A DNA stretch of 64,000 nucleotides from Nocardioides sp. zg-1228 (GTDB taxonomy: Bacteria; Actinomycetota; Actinomycetes; Propionibacteriales; Nocardioidaceae): contig NZ_CP070961.1 of the NCBI RefSeq assembly GCF_017086465.1, positions 3,782,001 through 3,846,000 on the forward strand. Reading direction: 5' to 3'. The notes beneath the pieces are model-generated. The model made no database searches and was not told the origin of the DNA. It was given only the letters and a program-made list of their open reading frames with translations. Positions 33,651 to 41,400 of this stretch are shown piece after piece. Made by a program: the position numbers and the translations under genes. The stretch's first letter is position 1, and each line of letters begins with the position of its first letter.

Positions 33651-34256
33651 GTGGACCACGTGAGGCCCGTACCGGACGGGGCGCCTGAGGGCGTCCCGTC
33701 CGGGGGCGACGCCGCCCGGCTCGCCGACCTGCTCCGACGCTCCGCCCTGGGCGACGAGGCGGCCTTCGCCGAGTTCTACGACGCCACGTCGGCCCGGGCC
33801 TACGGCCTGGCGCTGCGTGTCGTGCGCAACCCGGCGCACGCCGAGGAGGTGGCCCAGGAGGCCTACCTCGACGCGTGGCGCTCGAGCACGAGGTACGACG
33901 CCGACCGCGGCAGCGCCGTCGGCTGGCTGCTCACGATCGTCCACCGCAAGGCCGTCGACCGGGTCCGCTCGGTCGAGGCGGCCTCCTCGCGGGAGGAGAC
34001 GTGGAACCGCGAGGCGGCCCCCACCGACCATGACCAGACCGCCGAGTCGGCGCACGCCTCGCTCGACGCGGCCCGCATCCGCGGGGCGGTCGCCACGCTG
34101 ACCGACGTGCAGCGCCGGGCCGTCGAGCTCACCTACTTCGGCGGCTACACGCACACCGAGGTCGCCACCTTGCTGGACGTGCCCCTCGGCACGGCCAAGA
34201 CCCGCATCCGCGACGGACTGATCCGCCTGCGAGACCTGATGGGAGTTGCCTCATGA
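33651..34256 (+). CDS. sigK: ECF sigma factor SigK-like
   Basis: A 201-residue ECF factor with region 2 (about 28-95, AEEVAQEAYLDAW) and region 4 (about 140-195, FGGYTHTEVATLLDVPLGTAKTRI). Together with the downstream RskA-like anti-sigma and the upstream FAS1 lipoprotein it matches the mycobacterial SigK locus. GTG at 33651. Its stop overlaps the ATG of a 27-residue micro-ORF (ATGA at 34253), not of rskA directly. Confidence 0.92.
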   Translation: MDHVRPVPDGAPEGVPSGGDAARLADLLRRSALGDEAAFAEFYDATSARAYGLALRVVRNPAHAEEVAQEAYLDAWRSSTRYDADRGSAVGWLLTIVHRKAVDRVRSVEAASSREETWNREAAPTDHDQTAESAHASLDAARIRGAVATLTDVQRRAVELTYFGGYTHTEVATLLDVPLGTAKTRIRDGLIRLRDLMGVAS

Positions 34257-34336
34257 GCGAGCGCAGCGAGCTCATCATCCACCCCTGCGCGCCCGGTGCC
34301 CTCGGCGCGCGTCGAGCGAAGCGAGAAGGCGCATGA
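34253..34336 (+). CDS. Micro-ORF linking sigK and rskA (27 aa)
   Basis: A 27-codon frame beginning MSERSELIIHPCAPG and ending RRAKREGA. It joins sigK by ATGA (34253-34256) and rskA by ATGA (34333-34336). The DNA contains GAGCGCAGCGAG and GAGCGAAGCGAG, a pair of near-identical motifs. No domain is recognised; it may be only a coupling linker left by a dispersed element. Confidence 0.5.
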   Translation: MSERSELIIHPCAPGALGARRAKREGA

Positions 34337-35064
34337 GTGACGTGCACAAGCTCACCGGCGCCTACGCCATGGACGCGCTCGACGAGCTCGAGCGGGCCCG
34401 CTTCGAGCGGCACCTGGCCGAGTGCGACGACTGCCGCGCCGAGGTGGCCGAGCTCCGCGAGACCGCCGCGCTGCTCTCCGAGACCGTCGCCGTCGCGCCG
34501 CCCGGATCGCTGCGCGAGTCCGTCCTGGCCGGCATCTCGCAGGTCCGCCCACTCGCTCCCGAGGTCTCCCCCGCCCCGCCGCACGACCACCGCCGCCCGG
34601 GCCGGAGGAGGGGCTGGGTGCCCCTGCTCGTCGCGGCAGCGCTCGCGATCATCGTCGGCGTCGGCGCGGCGGTGACGCAGCCCTGGAAGTCCGCCGACGA
34701 CGACGTCGAGCGGCTGACCGCCGCCGAGCAGGTGCTGCAGGCCCCCGACGCCGAGGAGGTCGTCGTCGACCTCGGCGAGGCCGGCCGCGCCACGCTGACG
34801 CGCTCGAAGTCGCGCGACCGCGCCGTCCTCACCACCGACGACATGGTGAGCGCGCCGACCGGCAAGGACTACGAGCTGTGGTTCATCGACGGCGACGAGT
34901 TCGTCTCCGCCGGGCTGATGCCCGACGACCCCGACCAGACCGTCGTGCTCGACGGACCGGCCGCGGACGCCGCCGCGGTGGGCATCACCGTCGAGCCCGA
35001 GGGCGGGTCACCGCAGCCCACGACCGACCCGATCGCCGTCTTCGACCTCACCGACGCCGCCTGA
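34333..35064 (+). CDS. rskA: Anti-sigma factor RskA-like (zinc-finger, single membrane helix)
   Basis: A 243-residue protein. It has an N-terminal anti-sigma domain with the H-x3-C-x2-C motif (HLAECDDC, His 27, Cys 31, Cys 34), one membrane helix (about 98-118), and an extracytoplasmic RskA domain ending PIAVFDLT. It should hold SigK until regulated proteolysis releases it. The start is fixed by ATGA overlap with the micro-ORF. Confidence 0.93.
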   Translation: MSDVHKLTGAYAMDALDELERARFERHLAECDDCRAEVAELRETAALLSETVAVAPPGSLRESVLAGISQVRPLAPEVSPAPPHDHRRPGRRRGWVPLLVAAALAIIVGVGAAVTQPWKSADDDVERLTAAEQVLQAPDAEEVVVDLGEAGRATLTRSKSRDRAVLTTDDMVSAPTGKDYELWFIDGDEFVSAGLMPDDPDQTVVLDGPAADAAAVGITVEPEGGSPQPTTDPIAVFDLTDAA

Positions 35065-35110
35065 GGGTCGGGGTTGGTGCCGTCGCGACCCGGTCGGCAA
35101 CAATGCGGCG

Positions 35111-35662
35111 GTGGGCGCGGAGGAGGGGCTCGACCATGCGGTCGAGGCGATGCAGGCGGGCGACGAGGCGGCGTTCCGTCTCGTCTACCGCCACGTGCAG
35201 CCGCCGCTCCTGCGCTACCTCACCGTCCTCGTCGGCCCCGCCGACGCCGAGGATGTCGCGAGCGACGCCTGGGCGCAGGCGTTCCGCGACCTCGACCGCT
35301 TCACCGGTGACGCCGACGGCTTCCGCGGGTGGATCACCACCATCGGCCGCAACCGGGCCCTCGACCACCTGCGCCACGCCCGGCGCAGGCCCGTCGCCGA
35401 CCAGCCCGTCGAGGACCTGGTCGACCTGGCGGACGGCACCGACGTCGAGGCCGACACTCTCGTGCGGGTCGGCTCGGAGGAGGTCGTGCGGTTGATCGCC
35501 GCGCTTCCACCCGATCAGGCCGAGGCGATCATGCTGCGCACCGTGCTGGGCTTCGACGCCCCCACCGCGGCACGCATCCTCGGCAAGAGGCCGGGCGCCG
35601 TCCGGGCTGCCGCCCACCGCGGGCTCAAGCGGCTCGCGAAGAGGATCTCGGAGGAGCCGTAA
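35111..35662 (+). CDS. ECF-type RNA polymerase sigma factor
   Basis: A 183-residue ECF factor with region 2 (about 20-90, DAEDVASDAWAQAFRDL then WITTIGRNRALDHLR) and region 4 (about 120-180, GFDAPTAARILGKRPGAVRAAAHRGLKRL). GTG at 35111. It begins 46 bp after rskA but belongs to a different ECF group. The gene that follows 34 bp later encodes a single-pass protein that may be its regulator. Confidence 0.9.
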   Translation: MGAEEGLDHAVEAMQAGDEAAFRLVYRHVQPPLLRYLTVLVGPADAEDVASDAWAQAFRDLDRFTGDADGFRGWITTIGRNRALDHLRHARRRPVADQPVEDLVDLADGTDVEADTLVRVGSEEVVRLIAALPPDQAEAIMLRTVLGFDAPTAARILGKRPGAVRAAAHRGLKRLAKRISEEP

Positions 35663-35696
35663 CACCCATGGGCCCCACAACGCTGAGGGGAGTGAG

Positions 35697-36860
35697 ATGA
35701 GCACCCCCGACCCCCGCCTGTCCCGCCGTGACGCCGAGCGCCTGCTCGACGCACCGGCGGAGCACGACGACGCCCTGGGGCGCGCGCTCGCCGCCGCGAG
35801 CGCACCCGCGCATCCCGACGAGCTGCGACGCGAGGACGCCACGGTGGCCGCCTTCCGCGTCGCCCGGACGTCCCCGCGGCCCGCCACGCGCTCCGGCTTC
35901 GTCTCCCCCGCCCGTCTGGCCCGCCGCGCCGCGACCCGAGCCGCCGTCGCGACGGGCGCCGTGGTGGCCCTGACCTCGGGCGGCTTCGCCCTCGCCAGCT
36001 CGGTGGACCTCCCCTCGCTTCCCGACCTGCCGTCGCTTCCCGGCAAGCCCGCGGACGAGTCGGTCGAGTCAGCCGAGTCGGCCGAGTCGGCCACCCCGAC
36101 GACGGGCGGCAGCCCGTCCGCCTCCTCCGGCGACCCCACCAGCAGCAGCCCGGACAGCGCTCCGTCCGCGACGACCAGCGGGTCGCTCGCGCCGTCGGGC
36201 ACCGGCGGCCCCTCGGGCTCTGTCGGTCCGTCCACCAAGCCGTCGCCGACGCCGCCCGTGACGCCCGGCCCGACGACCACCCCCGCCATCCCCGACTACG
36301 CGGGCCTGTGCCGCGCCTTCCAGGCCACCGACCGCTCGCAGGCCGGCGCGTCGCTCGACAGTGCCGCCTTCCAGGCGCTCGCCGAGGAGGCGGGCGGCGC
36401 CGACCGCATCGCCACCTACTGCGTCGCCCTCATCGGTCCGCCGCGCGACGGCGGCAGGACCGACGGGCCGACCCCCTCCGACCACCACCACACCCACGGC
36501 ACCAACGGCGGCGGCCACGGCGGTCCGGGTCACGGCGGTCCGGGTCACGGCGGTCCGGGTCACGGCGGCCCCGGCGACGGCCCCGGCCACGGCAATCCGG
36601 GTAACCCCGGCAACTCGGGCAACCCCGGCAACTCGGGCAACCCCGGCAACGGGGACTCCGGCCCCGGGAACTCCGGCAACGGGAACCAGGGCAACGGCCA
36701 CAGCCACGGCGGCCCCGGGAACGGCCCCGGCAACGGCGCCCCCGGCAACTCGGGCGGCCCCGGCAGGTCGGGCAACTCCGTCAACCCGGGCAACCACGGC
36801 CCCGGCCGTGCCACCTCCATCGATCCTCCCGGGAAGGGGGACGACCAGACGTCCGGGTGA
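35697..36860 (+). CDS. Single-pass protein with Gly/Asn/His-rich repeat tail; possible ECF regulator
   Basis: A 387-residue protein. An N-terminal cytoplasmic region (about 1-75, ERLLDAPAEHDDALGRALAA then DELRREDATVAAFRVAR) resembles regions I recall in proteins beside actinobacterial ECF sigma genes. One membrane helix follows (about 78-102), then a Ser/Thr/Pro-rich spacer, a small globular part (about 200-245) and a C-terminal low-complexity tail of HGGPG and NPGNSG repeats. No function is established. Its position directly after the sigma gene suggests an anti-sigma or sensor role. Confidence 0.72.
   Translation: MSTPDPRLSRRDAERLLDAPAEHDDALGRALAAASAPAHPDELRREDATVAAFRVARTSPRPATRSGFVSPARLARRAATRAAVATGAVVALTSGGFALASSVDLPSLPDLPSLPGKPADESVESAESAESATPTTGGSPSASSGDPTSSSPDSAPSATTSGSLAPSGTGGPSGSVGPSTKPSPTPPVTPGPTTTPAIPDYAGLCRAFQATDRSQAGASLDSAAFQALAEEAGGADRIATYCVALIGPPRDGGRTDGPTPSDHHHTHGTNGGGHGGPGHGGPGHGGPGHGGPGDGPGHGNPGNPGNSGNPGNSGNPGNGDSGPGNSGNGNQGNGHSHGGPGNGPGNGAPGNSGGPGRSGNSVNPGNHGPGRATSIDPPGKGDDQTSG
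36516..36638 (+). repeat. Short in-frame tandem repeats in the Gly-rich tail
   Basis: A 15-bp unit CACGGCGGTCCGGGT starts at 36516, 36531 and 36546, with a diverged fourth at 36561, coding HGGPG. Further on, an 18-bp unit AACCCCGGCAACTCGGGC starts at 36603 and 36621, coding NPGNSG. Copy number may vary between strains without shifting the frame. Confidence 0.9.
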
Positions 36861-36973
36861 GCCCGGCGGCGGCCGCGTTCCGCAGGACCGGCTCTCGCAC
36901 CTCGTACGTCGACCCCCCGCTGACGTACGGGATCCCCCCCAGAACGCGAGATCCGACCTACAACGCACAGACG

Positions 36974-37006
36974 GCGGCATGGCCCCTCCCCCCGGGGTCA
37001 TGCCGC
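36974..37006 (+). terminator. Strong hairpin, probable terminator
   Basis: Thirteen-bp arms (36974-36986 and 36994-37006, one wobble pair) with a 7-nt loop lie 114 bp after the Gly-rich protein gene and before the AraC gene. The stem includes GGCATG and CATGCC. There is no clear T-tract, as is common in high-GC actinobacteria. Confidence 0.55.
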
Positions 37007-37023
37007 TGTCGCGTCCGCGTGCC

Positions 37024-37053
37024 GTGGGCGTGGGCGTGGGCGTGGGCGTGGGC
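37024..37053 (+). repeat. Hexanucleotide tandem repeat (GTGGGC)5
   Basis: Five perfect GTGGGC units end 14 bp before the AraC ATG. The repeat lies in an open frame upstream (coding Trp-Ala pairs), so it could alter spacing of the promoter or ribosome site if its length changes. Confidence 0.9.
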
Positions 37054-37066
37054 TACCTTCCTCGGC

Positions 37067-37528
37067 ATGGGCCGGGCACCGTCCGCGCAGGAGGACACCA
37101 ACCGCCGGATGCTGCGCGCTCGCGACGCGATGGACCGTCGCTACGCCGAGCCCCTCGACGTACCCACGCTCGCGGCCATCGCCCACCTGTCGGTCTCGCA
37201 GTTCGGCCGGGTGTTCAAGGAGGTCTACGGCGAGACCCCGCACCGCTACCTCCAGCGTCGCCGCGTCGAGCGGGCGATGACCCTGCTGCGCCAGACCGAC
37301 CGGCCCGTCACCGACGTGGCGTGGGACGTCGGGTTCGCCAGCCTCGGCACGTTCAGCCGCACGTTCAGCAACGTGGTCGGCTGCTCACCCAGCGAGTTCC
37401 GCGCCCGCCACGAGGCGGTCGCGGTGCCGTCGTGCTTCGTCGCGGCCTGGACCCGGCCGCGCCAGCGCAGCGCCGAGGAGGAAGGGACAGCGGTTTCGGA
37501 GAAGCAGGACCGGCGCCCGGCTCACTAG
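37067..37528 (+). CDS. AraC-family transcriptional regulator (DNA-binding domain only)
   Basis: A 153-residue protein consisting mainly of the AraC double helix-turn-helix (about 20-118), with LAAIAHLSVSQFGRVFKEVYGETPHRYLQ-type spacing and the second helix DVAWDVGFASLGTFSRTF. There is no ligand-binding domain, as in SoxS/MarA-like regulators. ATG at 37067; upstream in-frame codons include the GTGGGC repeat and are unlikely to be translated. It lies 10 bp before the VOC gene, its probable target or operon partner. Confidence 0.88.
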   Translation: MGRAPSAQEDTNRRMLRARDAMDRRYAEPLDVPTLAAIAHLSVSQFGRVFKEVYGETPHRYLQRRRVERAMTLLRQTDRPVTDVAWDVGFASLGTFSRTFSNVVGCSPSEFRARHEAVAVPSCFVAAWTRPRQRSAEEEGTAVSEKQDRRPAH

Positions 37529-37538
37529 CGTCGTCGGC

Positions 37539-38003
37539 ATGACCACCAACCACATCACCAGCCTCCACATCCGCAGCCTGCCGGTCCTCGACCAGGACGA
37601 GGCGCTCGACTTCTACACCCGCCACCTCGGCTTCGAGGTGCGCGACGACATCGACCTGGGCTTCATGCGCTGGCTCACCGTCGGCGTCCCGGGCCAGGAC
37701 ACCTCGATCCTGCTCGAGCTCGTCGGGCCCCCGGTGCACGACGACGCCTCGGCGACGCAGGTGCGCGAGCTCGTCGCCAAGGGCGCCCTCGGCGGGGTGT
37801 TCCTGCTCAGCGACGACGTGCACGCGACCTACGCCGCGCTCCGCGACGCGGGCGTCGAGATCACCCAGGAGCCGGTCGAGCAGCCCTACGGCACCGACTT
37901 CGGCCTCCGCGACCCGTTCGGCAACCACGTCCGGGTCAGCCAGCCCAACGCCTCCTCCCCCCAGGACGTCCAGGACGCCTACGAGGCGGCCGACGCCCGA
38001 TGA
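37539..38003 (+). CDS. VOC family protein (glyoxalase/bleomycin-resistance fold)
   Basis: A 154-residue protein with the paired beta-alpha-beta-beta-beta modules of the VOC fold: DEALDFYTRHLGFEVRDD in the first and GVEITQEPVEQPYGTDFGLRDPFGNHVRV in the second. Members bind metals and act on small substrates or bind drugs; the exact role cannot be told. The pairing with a short AraC regulator is common. Its stop overlaps the cupin ATG by 4 bp. Confidence 0.88.
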   Translation: MTTNHITSLHIRSLPVLDQDEALDFYTRHLGFEVRDDIDLGFMRWLTVGVPGQDTSILLELVGPPVHDDASATQVRELVAKGALGGVFLLSDDVHATYAALRDAGVEITQEPVEQPYGTDFGLRDPFGNHVRVSQPNASSPQDVQDAYEAADAR

Positions 38004-38479
38004 GCTATCCGCCGCCGATCTACGACGGTGGGTCCGGCGAGGTCTCGGCCCGCGTCGTGCGGGCCGGCCTCGAGCCGGCCGTCGTCTACCCCAACGGCAA
38101 CAAGGTCTTCTACCTCGCGCAGGGCGCCTCCACCCAGGGCACGTTCGGGCTCTACCGGTGGGAGTTCGCCGGGGCGCCGAGCGGTCCCGCCGCCCACTTC
38201 CACCGCACGATCACCGAGTCGTTCTACGTCCTCGAGGGCACCGTGACGATCTTCGACGGCGCCGACTGGGTGCGCTGCCACGCCGGTGACTTCGCGCACG
38301 TGCCGGCCGGGGGGATCCACGGCTTCCGCAACGAGGACGGGGCGGCCACGATGCTCCTCCACTTCGCACCCGGTGCCCCGCGCGAGGCCTACTTCGAAGG
38401 GCTCGCCGCCGGCATGGGCGAGCTCGACGGCGACGCCTACGACCGCTTCATGCGCGAGCACGACAACCACTGGGTCTGA
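38000..38479 (+). CDS. Cupin-domain protein
   Basis: A 159-residue single-domain cupin. The first motif FHRTITESFYVLEGTVTIFDG and the second DFAHVPAGGIHGFRN give the usual metal-binding His/Glu set. It may be a small dioxygenase, isomerase or sensor; nothing shows the substrate. Coupled to the VOC gene by ATGA overlap. Confidence 0.88.
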   Translation: MSYPPPIYDGGSGEVSARVVRAGLEPAVVYPNGNKVFYLAQGASTQGTFGLYRWEFAGAPSGPAAHFHRTITESFYVLEGTVTIFDGADWVRCHAGDFAHVPAGGIHGFRNEDGAATMLLHFAPGAPREAYFEGLAAGMGELDGDAYDRFMREHDNHWV

Positions 38480-38491
38480 TTGCATGGACCG

Positions 38492-39043
38492 ATGGACCCG
38501 GTCTCAGCCGCGTTCGACGCCACCCCGAGACGGGACTTCCTCCCGCGCGGGGTCCGGCGCCGCGCGTCGTACGACGGGCCGCTGGCGATCGCGGCAGGCC
38601 AGACCAACTCCCAGCCACGCACCGTCGACGGCATGCTTCGGCTGCTCGACGTCCACGTCGGCCACCGGGTCCTCGACGTCGGGTCGGGGTCGGGCTGGAC
38701 CGCCGCGCTGCTCGCGCACCTCGTGGGGCCGACCGGCTCGGTCCTCGGCGTCGAGCTCGAGCCGGAGCTGGTGGCGTTCGGCGCCGCCAACCTGGCCCGC
38801 ACCAGGCGGCCGTGGGCCACGATCCGCGCCGCCGACCCGGCCGTGCTCGGCGACCCCGACGGGGCGCCGTACGACCGCATCCTGGTCTCGGCGATGGCCG
38901 ACTCGCTCCCCGGCGAGCTCGTCGCCCAGCTCGGCGGCGAGGGCGTGATGGTGGTGCCCGCCGGCGGGACGATGCTGCGGGTGAGCAACCCCGGGGCGGT
39001 CGTGACCGAGCACGGGCGCTACCGCTTCGTGCCGCTGCGCTGA
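38492..39043 (+). CDS. Protein-L-isoaspartate O-methyltransferase family protein
   Basis: A 183-residue SAM-dependent methyltransferase of the PCMT family: N-terminal DATPRRDFLPRGVRRRASYDGPLAI, SAM motif VLDVGSGSGWTAALLA and a post-motif GVELEPELV. The family repairs isoaspartyl residues in damaged proteins, and shorter actinobacterial members like this one may have other targets. ATG at 38492 is chosen; TTG at 38480 is possible. Its last 25 bp overlap the convergent membrane protein gene. Confidence 0.85.
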   Translation: MDPVSAAFDATPRRDFLPRGVRRRASYDGPLAIAAGQTNSQPRTVDGMLRLLDVHVGHRVLDVGSGSGWTAALLAHLVGPTGSVLGVELEPELVAFGAANLARTRRPWATIRAADPAVLGDPDGAPYDRILVSAMADSLPGELVAQLGGEGVMVVPAGGTMLRVSNPGAVVTEHGRYRFVPLR

Positions 39044-40167
39044 GGCTCGCCGGCCGGCTCCTTCTCCCGGGTCGCCCGGCGCGCGAGCCGGGTCGGCAGG
39101 CCCGCCACCGCCTCCAGGGGGCCGCGCCGGCCGAGCACCCGCAGCACCGCGCCGAGGGCGAGCAGCACGGAGACGTGGAGGGCGTAGGTCGAGGGCTCCT
39201 CCGGCGGCCACACCGCGTCGGTGCGCATCAGCACGTGCAGGGAGTAGAGCGTGAGCGTCGCGGTGCCGGCCCCGAACAGCACGGCGAGCGCCGCTGTCCC
39301 CGGCCGCGGCAGCACCCGTGCCACGAGCAGGCAGAGCGCGACCACCAGCACCGCGCTGCCGATCGTCTGCGCGAGGTCGAACGGCGTCGCCGAGTGGGGC
39401 GCGACGACCAGGAGCCAGTCCCACTCCCCGCCGGTGGGCGTCGTGCCGTACATGCCCGTCGCGTTCTCCTCGGCCACGGCGGGGTCGACGAGCGAGCCGG
39501 AGACCCGGGTGGCGAGCACCGCCACCGACAGCCCGCCCAGGGCGAGCCCGCCGAGCAGGGAGGTGTCGCGGAGGTCGAGCCGTCCGACCACCAGGCCGGC
39601 GAGCAGGTAGGCCAGCCACGGCACCGCGGGGTAGTAACCGGTGAGGAGGAGCTCGCTCGCCAGACCTCCGGGGTCGTCGACGAGCTGCCCGAAGGTCGGG
39701 CTGTCGAAGCCGCGCTCCGGCAGGTGCGGTCGCACCAGGTGGGAGGCCACCGGGGCCAGGACCACCCAGGCGACGGTGAGGGGCAGGAGCGTCCGCAGCC
39801 GCAGCAGCGTGAACGGCAGGGCGAGCACGAACAGCACGCCGTAGTAGGTGAGGACGATCGCGATCCCGGTGTCGAGACCGCCGAGCAGCAGGCCGAGCAG
39901 CGCGATGAGCAGCGCGCGGCCGGCGATGCCGGCGGTGCGCAGCGCGAGCGGGCGCGCGCGCAGCGGCTCGCGCGTCATCAGGGCGAGGCTGACCCCCGCC
40001 AGCACGGCGAACAGCGCCGACGCCCGCCCGCCGGCCAGCCACTGGGCGGTGGCCAGGTCGCCCGCCGGGGTGCGCTCGTCGAGGACGTGGGTGGCGACCA
40101 TGCCGAGCAGCGCGAGGCAGCGGGCGACGTCGAGCCCGACGAGGCGGCCGTGCGACGTCGCGGTCAT
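39019..40167 (-). CDS. DUF418/heparan-alpha-glucosaminide acetyltransferase-like membrane protein
   Basis: A 382-residue polytopic protein with about 10 membrane segments. It starts GRLVGLDVARCLALLGMVATHVL, the conserved opening of the DUF1624/DUF418/HGSNAT_cat group of putative acyltransferases. A conserved LTLYSLHVLM stretch near the C-terminus fits. Function is unproven in bacteria; transfer of acyl groups to cell-surface sugars is one proposal. ATG at 40167. It converges on and overlaps the PCMT gene. Confidence 0.85.
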   Translation of the reverse strand: MTATSHGRLVGLDVARCLALLGMVATHVLDERTPAGDLATAQWLAGGRASALFAVLAGVSLALMTREPLRARPLALRTAGIAGRALLIALLGLLLGGLDTGIAIVLTYYGVLFVLALPFTLLRLRTLLPLTVAWVVLAPVASHLVRPHLPERGFDSPTFGQLVDDPGGLASELLLTGYYPAVPWLAYLLAGLVVGRLDLRDTSLLGGLALGGLSVAVLATRVSGSLVDPAVAEENATGMYGTTPTGGEWDWLLVVAPHSATPFDLAQTIGSAVLVVALCLLVARVLPRPGTAALAVLFGAGTATLTLYSLHVLMRTDAVWPPEEPSTYALHVSVLLALGAVLRVLGRRGPLEAVAGLPTRLARRATREKEPAGEPQRSGTKR

Positions 40168-40205
40168 GGCGCCCATCCTGCCGGGCGCGATCGCGGGTCG
40201 TCCGC

Positions 40206-40583
40206 TCAGGCGCCCGGGCGGGCCACCTGCTCGGCGAGGCGGGCGGGCGCCTGGACGCAGTAGGAGTCGGTGAGCAGCTCGGCGAGCTCGTCCCAGTCGG
40301 TGTCGTCGTCGAGGACCATGCCGATGAGGTTGCCGCCCCACCCGGCCCGGAAGTAGGGCGCGCCCATGTGCTGGAAGGCGGCGACCTCGTCGGGCTCGCC
40401 GCGGAAGGTGATGCGATACAGCTGGTCCTCACCGCCGAAGACGTGCGCCACCGTGGCGCCGCCGACCCGCCACCGGGTGCCGGTCCACGCCGGCTCCTGG
40501 ACGCAGCGCGGCAGGGCGCCGAGCACGGCGTCGATGCGCCGCACCCACTCCTCGGGCACGAGCGGACGGTCGGCGAGGGCCAC
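40206..40583 (-). CDS. MmcQ/YjbR-like protein
   Basis: A 125-residue small alpha/beta protein (DRPLVPEEWVRRIDAVLGAL, then VFGGEDQLYRITFRGEPDEVAAF and VLDDDTDWDELAELLTDSY), the pattern of the MmcQ/YjbR family, which adopts a CyaY-like fold. Function is unknown. GTG at 40583 is chosen because the upstream in-frame extension has no family similarity. It lies 38 bp upstream of the acyltransferase-like gene on the same strand. Confidence 0.75.
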   Translation of the reverse strand: MALADRPLVPEEWVRRIDAVLGALPRCVQEPAWTGTRWRVGGATVAHVFGGEDQLYRITFRGEPDEVAAFQHMGAPYFRAGWGGNLIGMVLDDDTDWDELAELLTDSYCVQAPARLAEQVARPGA

Positions 40584-40612
40584 GGCACGATCCTGCCACC
40601 CGGCTCCGACAG

Positions 40613-41287
40613 TCAGGCGCCCTCGGGCAGCGGCACCGGCGCGAAGGTGCTGCGGGTGAACCACGTCGGGAGCGCCCTGACCAGGGGACGCGGTCCGGCG
40701 ATGGCGAGGTCACCGGCCCGCACCGCTCCCAGCAGGTCGCGGCGGCCCATCCAGTAGTCGATCATCGTCTCGACATGACCGGCCACCTCGACGTCGACGT
40801 CGTAGCCCGGGTCGGTGAGGCACAGGTCCACCGCCGGTGTCGCCAGGACGAGCCAGAAGTGGCTCTTCTTGTCGCTCGACCCCCGGAGGTGGAAGTGGAC
40901 GACGACCCGGCGCGCGGGCAGGGCGTCGGTGTCGACGTTGCGATGGATGTCCCACATGAGCAGCGAGGCGTCGTAGTGCTTGGCGATCACGTCACCGCGC
41001 GCCCACCGCTGGCCCCAGACCCCCATCGCCTCGATCACGGGCCACAGCTCCCTACCCGCCGCGGTCAGCCGGTACGCGCCGCCGTCGTGGTCCACGACCC
41101 CGACGCGCTCGAGGGTCTTGAGGCGCTTGGAGAGCAGCGCCGGTGACATGAGCGGGACCCCACGACGGAGATCGTTGAAGCGCGTGCTGCCGCACAGGAG
41201 CTCACGGACCACGAGCGGCGTCCACCTCTCGGTGAGCACCTCCGAGGCCATCGCCACGGGGCAGAACTGGCCGTAGGTGGTTGCCAT
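40613..41287 (-). CDS. HxlR-family transcriptional regulator with C-terminal extension
   Basis: A 224-residue protein with an HxlR winged helix (about 1-105; CPVAMASEVLTERWTPLVVRELLCG, typical of the family, including Cys 9 that could sense redox) and a C-terminal domain of about 110 residues resembling a SCP2-like or ligand-binding module. ATG at 41287 diverges from the FAD oxidase gene, and a GTAC-containing inverted repeat lies between, so it probably represses that gene. Confidence 0.88.
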   Translation of the reverse strand: MATTYGQFCPVAMASEVLTERWTPLVVRELLCGSTRFNDLRRGVPLMSPALLSKRLKTLERVGVVDHDGGAYRLTAAGRELWPVIEAMGVWGQRWARGDVIAKHYDASLLMWDIHRNVDTDALPARRVVVHFHLRGSSDKKSHFWLVLATPAVDLCLTDPGYDVDVEVAGHVETMIDYWMGRRDLLGAVRAGDLAIAGPRPLVRALPTWFTRSTFAPVPLPEGA

Positions 41288-41314
41288 CCTCCGACGGTAG
41301 GTCCGCTCTGGGTT

Positions 41315-41328
41315 CTGTACCAGTACAG
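41315..41328. promoter_or_regulatory. Inverted repeat, likely HxlR operator
   Basis: Perfect 6-bp arms CTGTAC and GTACAG with 2 bp between, 28 bp before the HxlR start and 73 bp before the oxidase start. AT-richer and symmetric sites of this kind are used by HxlR/YodB-type regulators. Confidence 0.6.
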
Positions 41329-41400
41329 GATCGATACTCGCGCGCCGCTCCTCGGCCGACCGACCCTTGTCGGGCAGCACCCACCGACGAGGAGAGACCC

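Noticed and set aside
34253-34336. tRNA- or riboswitch-like structure in the sigK-rskA gap
   Set aside because: The gap is fully explained by an open micro-ORF with ATGA joints, and no cloverleaf is visible.
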